The notes under the pieces were generated by a model. It worked only from the letters and a program-made list of their open reading frames with translations. It was not told where the DNA came from and made no database searches. Position numbers and translations under genes: made by a program. A stretch of 64,000 nt of DNA. It comes from Medakamo hakoo. Taxonomy: Eukaryota > Chlorophyta > Trebouxiophyceae > Coccomyxaceae. Below are positions 58,270-64,000 of this stretch, piece by piece. The DNA is taken from contig CP089456.1 of assembly GCA_026636295.1 (NCBI GenBank), forward strand, positions 1,178,001-1,242,000, read 5' to 3'. Numbering within the stretch: position 1 is the first letter of the stretch; each line of letters opens with the position of its first letter.

Positions 58270-59280
58270 TCACACCAGGCCGTCGCTCCAGCCGGCACCG
58301 CCCGTAGACCCGGCTCCACCCACGCCAGACGCGCCCGTCGGTGCGTGGTGGGCCGCCAGGCCACTGCTGTTGGGTCCGCTGCCCGTCGACCAGATGGACG
58401 GCGCGGGCGACAGCGCGCCCAGGCCCGCAGCGGCGGCTGCAAAGGCGGAAGCAGGCGGGTGCGGCAGGGGTTGAGGAGGCGCGCCGCCACCCGTCGCGGC
58501 CATCATGACGAGCCCGGGCGCCGGGCCGGAGCAGCAGGCGGACGTGGAGGCGGGCGTGGCCGTGGCCGTGCGCGCGGCCGGCGCGAGGAGGGTGGTCGTC
58601 GCCGCAGGCACACCACCCACCGGCGCCATGACCGCGTCCACCGACGACCCGGACGCGGCTCGTTCCATGACGTAGTCTGCGGAATCGAAGCACTTGCGGG
58701 AGTTGCGCTGTTTGTTTTTTGTCGTGGGATGCATGGATGGACGGGGTGGGCGTGTGAGGGATGGACAGGTTTCTTGGACGCCGCGAACTGGAGGCAAGTG
58801 GACGGCGGGTCGCAGGGGCGCGCGCACGACCGCGGCGGCTTGAGTCCGCCATGCTGGCCCGCTCTGCCACCACTAGAGACGCGCACACAACCGTCCACGT
58901 CCGACACAGGCTTCACTCCTGCCCCAAATCACCGCCCGTCCGCCCGTCCGCGCCGAACAAAAAAGCGCATGCATGCACACACCTTGGCCAACAGCCCGGC
59001 CGACAGCTTGGGCCGCAAACCGCCGTACCGGCGCATCAGCTCCGCTTCCTGCTCCTGCTCAATTCGAGCGGCGATCTGCACATTGGTATGGAGGGGAGAA
59101 GTGTGCGTGAGAGTGTGGCGGTGCGGCGGCGCGGCGGCGCGCATCTGTGTGGCCCGACAGGCAGTCGGCCGCGACGGCGCGCCGAGCGGTCGCCCGCAGC
59201 GCAGAGAGGGAGCAGCAATCCGGATTACCGCTCCCGGCAAGCGCGCTCTGACAAACACTCACCAGGTCGGCGGCGTCCAT
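58270..59280 (-). CDS. Endosulfine-domain protein (ENSA/ARPP-19/Igo family)
   Basis: Endosulfines, once phosphorylated by Greatwall/Rim15 kinases, inhibit PP2A-B55 and so control mitosis or quiescence. Exons 59280-59263, 59075-58983 and 58707-58270 give 182 aa, phase 0. Exon 1 encodes only MDAADL. The domain runs IAARIEQEQEAELMRRYGGL, RPKLSAGLLAK and RNSRKCFDSADYVMERA. The block FDSADY contains the Ser that is phosphorylated in all known members and that docks on PP2A-B55. Everything after residue ~55 is Ala/Pro/Gly/Thr-rich and not conserved, making the protein longer than plant homologs (~100-120 aa). The mode of action in this alga is inferred from the family. Confidence 0.87.
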
Positions 59281-59498
59281 GGTATGTGTCGGGTGGAGTG
59301 GTGCGTGAAGAGGTGTGCGCTGTGCGAGCCCCGCGCGCGTGTCGGAACGACGAAAAAAAAACGCGAGACTGTGGCTCACATGCCCTTGAGAGACGTCTCT
59401 TTCACCACCACCACCTCTCTCTCTCTCTCTCTCTTCCCGGGTCTCAAAGCAAAAAAGAATCGTTGTCACGCACGCCCACACGTCATACAAACCATGCT

Positions 59499-61587
59499 TC
59501 ACTCTTTGGGCGGCCGCTTCTCCCCAGCGTGGGGCTGGGCGCCACCCGCCTTGGCCTCACGGCCCTCCTCCTCTTCCGCACTCAGCTGGACAGCTAGCCC
59601 TTCCTCCCCACCACCAGCCGGCGGACGGTGGGCGGGCGCGGCGTCCGCCGCGTCCGGCGCGGACGACCCGCCGGTTTGCGCGGTCGTGGCGGAGGGAGGG
59701 CGGTGAGCAGGAGCGCTGGCAGACGCGTCGGGTGCGGCCGACCCGCCGGTTGTGGTGCCAGCCGGCGGGCGGTGGGACGGCACCTTTGCCTCCGCCAAGC
59801 CCGCGGGCGGGCGGTGGGCCGGCTCCTCACCCGCCAGCAGCTGGACGGTCATCAGCTCAGACGGCGGGCGGTGGCCCGGTGGGCGGTGGGACGGGCCGCC
59901 CTCGTCACCCGTCGCGAAGAGCGTGACGGCCAGGCCGTCCTGCTCCCCAGAGGCCGGCGGGCGGTGGGAGGGTGCGACCGACTCCACGACCGGCGGGCGG
60001 TGGCCCGGCTCCGCGCCCATCAGCGTCACTTCCACAAGAGGGGGGCGGTGCGAGGGAGCTTGCCCGTCTGCTTTGGCAGAAGGCGGGCGGTGGGACATGA
60101 GGGCGACCTGGACGGGCGGGCGGTGGGATGGCGCGCTCGCGGCGGACGCGGAGGCACCGGCGCCAGCAGGCGCGCCTTCGGGCACGGACATGACCGTGAC
60201 TTCGACCAGTGCCGGACGGTGCGAAGGCGCCACCTCGTCGGATGGCGGGCGGTGGGACGGCGTCGCCATCCCCACGCCCAACAGGCTGGCTTGCCCGCCT
60301 CCAGCCGGCGGGCGGTGCGAGGGCGCGGCCGGCCCGCCGCCGACGCCCTTGATCGGCTGGAACTCGATCGTCTCGGCCTTCAGCCCGCCCAGCGCATCGC
60401 TACCGGAGCCGCCACCGCCAGAGCCGGGCGGATTTTTCTCGCCCGCGTGCGGTGCCTGCCGGCCGGCGGCGGCCAGCAGGGACCGAGCACTGCCGCCCAG
60501 GCCCATCCACCCGGCGCCGACGCCGTCACTCGCGCCACCGGCCGGCAGCGCCGCCGACTCGACCGTGGTGAACAGGTCGGACGGGGAGGGCAAGCGCGGC
60601 GGCGCCGGCAGGGCGCCACCCCCGCCAGCCGCGCCCGCCACGGCTTGGGCCGCGGCCGTGCGGAGGCCTTCCTGGACGGCTGGCGACCCGTCCAGGCGGG
60701 CAAGGCCACGGTCGAGGAGGGCGTCCACCGCGGCGAGTGCCTTTTCAGGCGCCGGCAGCGTCGCAGGCGACGCCGCCACCGTGCTGGACGGGTCGCCCGC
60801 CACGCGCTGCTCCTGCTTCTTCAGCGGAGAGGCGGCCGCTGGCGGGCCCGCAGCGCCGGCCGCCTCGCCAACTTTGATCGTCGGCGCCTTGGCCGCGGGC
60901 GCCACGTTTTGGTAGAACACGCCCGCTTCTTTGGCTGGGGCCGGCGTGTTGACAGGCGCGTCCGCGGCGGGCTTGCCCGGCGCGAGGACGGGCTTTTCGG
61001 CTGTTGTTGTGTTGGGCGTTTTGTTGGGTGGGGAGGTGGTCGGAAGGCGGGGAGGGGTCCGTCCAAGAAAAAAAAAATGCTTCAAAAAACAACTCACCCA
61101 CGCCCGGCAGGTCGTTCTTCACTGTCACCGCCGCGCCACCGGGCGCGCCCGCCGCCGCGGGCGCGGCTCCGGCCACAGACGCGGCGACGAAGGCGGCGTC
61201 TGTGGCGGCGGGACCGGCACCCAGCGACGTCGGGCGCGCCGCGGCGGCCCGCATGCGGTCAAACGCCGCAAAGGCGGCGTCGGATTGAGTGAGCGTGCGT
61301 GTGGCCTGTATCGCGTAAAAAAGGAATGCCAGAGAAAGACAGGAGTGAGTGATGCAGGGGGAGGGGTGGGGTGTGTGGGCCCTGCGGCGGGCGCGGGGAG
61401 CCGAGAATAGCTCTCCCCGCATGCGCGTCGCGCGCTCGCTGACGCGGGGCCTTCTTTCCTTGCCGCCGCCGCGCCGGCCCAAACCGCCCCTCCTCCGCCC
61501 ACGGCGACCAGCCTGACAACACTGCAAGCTCACCTGCGCACCTCCCGCCGCGAGGGCGAGGGCGAGGGCGAGAGTTGAGAGACGCAT
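59499..61587 (-). CDS. Predicted secreted protein with HRPP repeats; family not recognised
   Basis: I do not recognise this protein. Exons 61587-61534, 61305-61098 and 61000-59499 give 587 aa, phases 0 and 1. Exon 1 is a clean signal peptide, MRLSTLALALALAAGGAQ, so export through the ER is likely. Residues 19-90 have TLTQSDAAFAAFDRMRAAAA and AVTVKNDLPGV. Residues 90-330 are Ala/Pro-rich with ALAAVDALLDRGLARLDGSP, DLFTTVESAALP and AETIEFQPIKGVG. Residues ~330-565 hold 14 copies of (S/A/G)HRP(P/A), 13 ending HRPP, spaced irregularly by 1-30 residues, often followed by hydrophobic-acidic runs such as LVEVTLM or GLAVTLF. The tail is Glu/Lys-rich. No Ser-Pro wall motif, transmembrane helix or known domain is evident. 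A cell-wall, matrix or metal-binding role would be a guess. Confidence 0.75.
59608..60321 (-). repeat. Coding repeat region, 14 HRPP-type units
   Basis: On the plus strand a GGCGGGCGGTG core recurs at each unit, encoding HRPP on the minus strand. Spacing is irregular (3 to about 30 codons), and one unit reads HRPA. It is a protein-level repeat, not a tandem satellite. Confidence 0.9.
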
Positions 61588-61667
61588 TGGCGGACGTGTC
61601 TTCTTGGGGCGGTCCGAGACGCAAAAAAAAAAAAAACGGGCTCTGGTGCCTTTCACTCGCCGCCGCC

Positions 61668-62812
61668 TCACTCCACCACGACGCCCTCAAACCCGGCGTC
61701 CATGGCTTCATCGTACAAACCCTCCCACTCCCCTGCCGCGGCTTCCGCAATGATCTGGTCCCCTGTCTTGCCCTTCAACTCCGCCGCACGCTCAGCCAGC
61801 GCCGCCGCCTCTGCGCTCCTCGCAGCCTCCAGTTCGGCCGGGTCGGCGCGCTCTAAAAACTCGACCATGGCCGCCATGTCGGCCCGCAAGATGTCGTCGA
61901 CGTGGGCGTAGATGCCGGCCGCCCCTACGGTGTCGGCTAGGTTGGACGGCAGGGCGTACGCGACGCGCAGGGTGACGGTCGTGGTGCCGGGCGCCGGGCC
62001 GTCGGCAAAGAACGCCCCCGCCGCAAACGCCCACCCGTCCACGCTGCGCTCCAGGATCGCTTCGCCGGGCACGCCTTCCCGCTTGGTGGTCGTGTACAGC
62101 TCCAGGGCGGGCAGCGTGCCCCACCGGTAGAAGAAGAAGTACGAGGCCAGGGTCGCGTCGTCCGCGTGCAGGACGGTCTGGCCGAGCAGGGACGCCCACT
62201 CCCCCAGGAATAGGCGGTCGGCCCACGCGTCGTAGACGGCGGACCGGGGCAGGCCCACGGCCACGCTCACCTCGTGCGTGATTTCTTCGGCGGTGCCGTC
62301 CGGCGGGAATCCCACGTACTCAAAGGGCGTGTAGCCTCCACGCCGGCCGGCCCAGGGCGGGACGTCGGCCGCGGTCGCAGTCGTGGTTGAAGACGCAGGC
62401 GCCTCTTCACCCAGCGCCGCCATGGCCCGGGCGTCGTCGGCCTCGCCGTCGGAGTCGGGCTTGGCCGGCCGGGCGGCGACGGGGCGCGGGCGGGCCGGCC
62501 GGGCGCCGGCGGCGCGGCGCGGGCCTGGGGGGCGGAGGGTGAGAGGGAGGGGGGGTGTGAAGGTGCGAGGGGAGGGGGGGTGGGTGGAGGCCGCTGGCGC
62601 CTGCATGCCTTTCGCTTTTCGCCGCCTCCAGGCGACGTGCATCGTTCCACCGCCTGTCCGACATCCCGCGGAAGCATGGACGTGGCCTTAGTGATCCGTA
62701 CACAGCGACGTGGCGGTGGCAGGCCATCCCCCCACAGCGCGCCGTTTTCTTTACCTGCCAGCACCCGCCGGCCGCCGCTGCCGCGCAGCGGGCAGTGTGT
62801 CGCCGCTAGCAT
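61668..62812 (-). CDS. SRPBCC-fold (polyketide cyclase/START-like) plastid protein
   Basis: Exons 62812-62755 and 62524-61668 give 304 aa, phase 1. The first ~45 residues (MLAATHCPLRGSGGRRVLAG, then Arg/Pro/Ala) are a transit peptide. After an acidic linker comes RRGGYTPFEYVGFPPDGTAE and then the SRPBCC-type domain at about 105-245. It starts EITHEVSVAVGLPRSAVYDA and has WADRLFLGEWASLLGQTVLH, YFFFYRWGTLPALELYTTTK, WAFAAGAFFADG and TTTVTLRVAYALPSNLADTV. A C-terminal amphipathic helical region follows (DILRADMAAMVEFLERADPA, ELEAARSAEAAALAERAAEL). Green-lineage plastids contain such cyclase/dehydrase-type lipid-binding proteins without assigned substrate. The ligand is unknown. The stop is only 80 bp from the start codon of the next gene on the same strand. 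Confidence 0.78.
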
Positions 62813-63067
62813 CGTCGTCTTTGGTTGCGTGCGTGAGCTGCTCCCTTGTCAGCAGTGGTGAGGGCAGGCGTGCGCGCTCACAGGAGTGGGCGTGGAGTGT
62901 GTGGCGTGGGCGACGTGTTCGGACGGGCCGTGTCGAAAGAAAGGCAGAGTGGAGAGCATTGCTTCCCACTCACCAAAAAAAAAAGCGCGCAATAAGCCTG
63001 GGCAAAACGGCATCGACCGGGGGAAGGCGCGCACGCGCCCGCGGATCCTCGCACCCTCACAGGTCAC

Positions 63068-64000
63068 ATGTCCACGTATCGTGTGCGTGGCCCCGCGGGC
63101 CAGGTGACGGTGACGGGTGCGTTTTCTGACGGGCGCGTGTTTTTTTTTTGCAGCGCGCGGCCTCCACCCCGCTCGTCGCAACCTGCTCACTCCCCCCCCC
63201 CCCCCACCCCACCCCACCCCACACACACACACACACACACACACAGCCTCGCCGACCACCCCGCTCCCGCTCTTCTTAGCCATGCTAGCCGACGCGGCCG
63301 GCATACCCGCGTCGTCCATAGCGTCCATGCAGCTGCTGACCGGGTTTCCGCCCGTCGCCATCCCCGCCCTGGTGGGGGAGGGCCTGACAGTCGGTGACCT
63401 CGGCCTGGACCCGGGCGAACCGCTGACGGTCCGGCCTGGGGTGGCTGTCACTGCTCCTGCTGCACCGGTGGCCGCTGCACCGGTGGTGGGAGGCGCTCCC
63501 CGCCCTGCCGCTCCAGCCGCACCGCCACCTGCGGAGGACTGGGCGCGCACCTACGGCGACGACATCGCCGCGGACGAGGACGCGGCCCTGGCCGCGGCCA
63601 TTGCCGCGTCCCTGGAAGACGCGGAACGTCCACGGGGTGCGCCGCCTGCGGCCACTGCTCGTCCATCCTACGGCGATGTGTCCACCTGCCCGCAGCCGCA
63701 CCCACCACCCCTGGGCGGCCGCGGCCACAAACCCGGCGCCGGCGGCGCGCCGACCGCCGTCCCTCTGCCCGACGGCAGTGGCCGCCTCTTAGCCCGCCGG
63801 GTTGTCCCAGCGAACAATTCTTGTGCCTTTGCTACCGTCGGCCTCCTCGTCCGCGGCAGCCGCGACGCCTGGGCCGACCTGCGGGCGGTCGTCGCGAGCG
63901 CTGTGCTGGCCGACCCGGTCACTTACAGTGCCGCCGTGCTGGAGTGCCCGCCGGCCGAGTACGCCACCAAAATCTGCCACCCCAAAACCTGGGGCGGGGC
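63068..64000 (+). CDS. OTU1: OTU1/YOD1-type deubiquitinase, C-terminus off right edge
   Basis: OTU1 (YOD1) works with CDC48/p97 to remove ubiquitin chains from ERAD substrates. Exon 1 is 63068-63116 (MSTYRVRGPAGQVTVT plus one base). Exon 2 starts at 63247 and runs off the window. The N-terminal UBX-like domain is SPTTPLPLFLAMLADAAGIP with MQLLTGFPPVAIP and LGLDPGEPLTVRPG. A ubiquitin-interacting-like helix EDAALAAAIAASLEDAE follows, then the OTU core RRVVPANNSCAFATVGLLVR with the catalytic Cys. The sequence continues ADLRAVVASAVLADPVTYSA, PPAEYATKICHPKTWGG. Homologs have PADNSC or PDDNSC; here Asn replaces the Asp three residues before the Cys. The His and the C2H2 zinc finger lie outside the window. 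The acceptor follows C and CA tracts. Confidence 0.88.

Noticed and set aside
59608-60321. CRISPR-like array of short repeats
   Set aside because: Repeats are in frame, irregularly spaced and encode HRPP units within a spliced eukaryotic gene.
1-64000. Transposons, retroelement-like sequences or organellar insertions
   Set aside because: No reverse transcriptase, integrase, transposase or long terminal repeats were recognised, and all long conserved frames belong to host genes.

Overview
The window is nuclear DNA from a very G+C-rich green alga (chlorophyte). The genes are spliced, and several products are typical of Viridiplantae plastids: sedoheptulose-1,7-bisphosphatase, PsaK, PSB33, an MBB1/HCF107-type RNA factor, a BADC protein and a plastid-type arginine-pathway reductase. 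Many proteins start with Ala/Arg/Ser-rich transit peptides. The genus cannot be fixed from the sequence alone. I see no transposon, virus-like element, tRNA, rRNA or CRISPR array.

I support 33 protein genes, two of them cut by the window edges. Left third (1-21 kb): 6-phosphogluconolactonase (partial), aminopeptidase P, BADC, PsaK, OST48, a RecD2-like helicase, alpha-amylase, PSB33, a PAM2/two-RRM protein, and MBB1. Middle (21-43 kb): CBM20 protein, SPX protein, SmB, 14-3-3, SSRP1, SIP-like aquaporin, eEF1B-gamma, glucosidase II beta, ERH, N-acetyl-gamma-glutamyl-phosphate reductase, OTUD6-like protease, TRIC-like channel, serine decarboxylase. Right third (43-64 kb): plant cysteine oxidase, prolyl-aminopeptidase-like hydrolase, ALG11, UMP/CMP-kinase-like protein, ankyrin-RCC1 protein, SBPase, endosulfine-domain protein, a secreted protein with HRPP repeats that I do not recognise, an SRPBCC-fold plastid protein, and OTU1 (partial).

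The genes are dispersed housekeeping, plastid and ER functions rather than one pathway. Small themes are photosynthesis and carbon metabolism (PsaK, PSB33, MBB1, SBPase, BADC, PGLS, amylase, CBM20), ER N-glycosylation (OST48, glucosidase II beta, ALG11) and deubiquitination (two OTU proteases).

Two architectural traits stand out. Gene orientation alternates almost perfectly (27 of 32 neighbouring pairs are divergent or convergent). Introns, about 51 in coding sequence, crowd at the 5' ends, often after a tiny first coding exon. Donors are mostly GTGAGN or GTGCGN, acceptors are CAG or TAG after C-rich tracts, and one intron is GC-AG. Exon boundaries were chosen by splice consensus, reading phase and family similarity, and have not been checked against transcripts.
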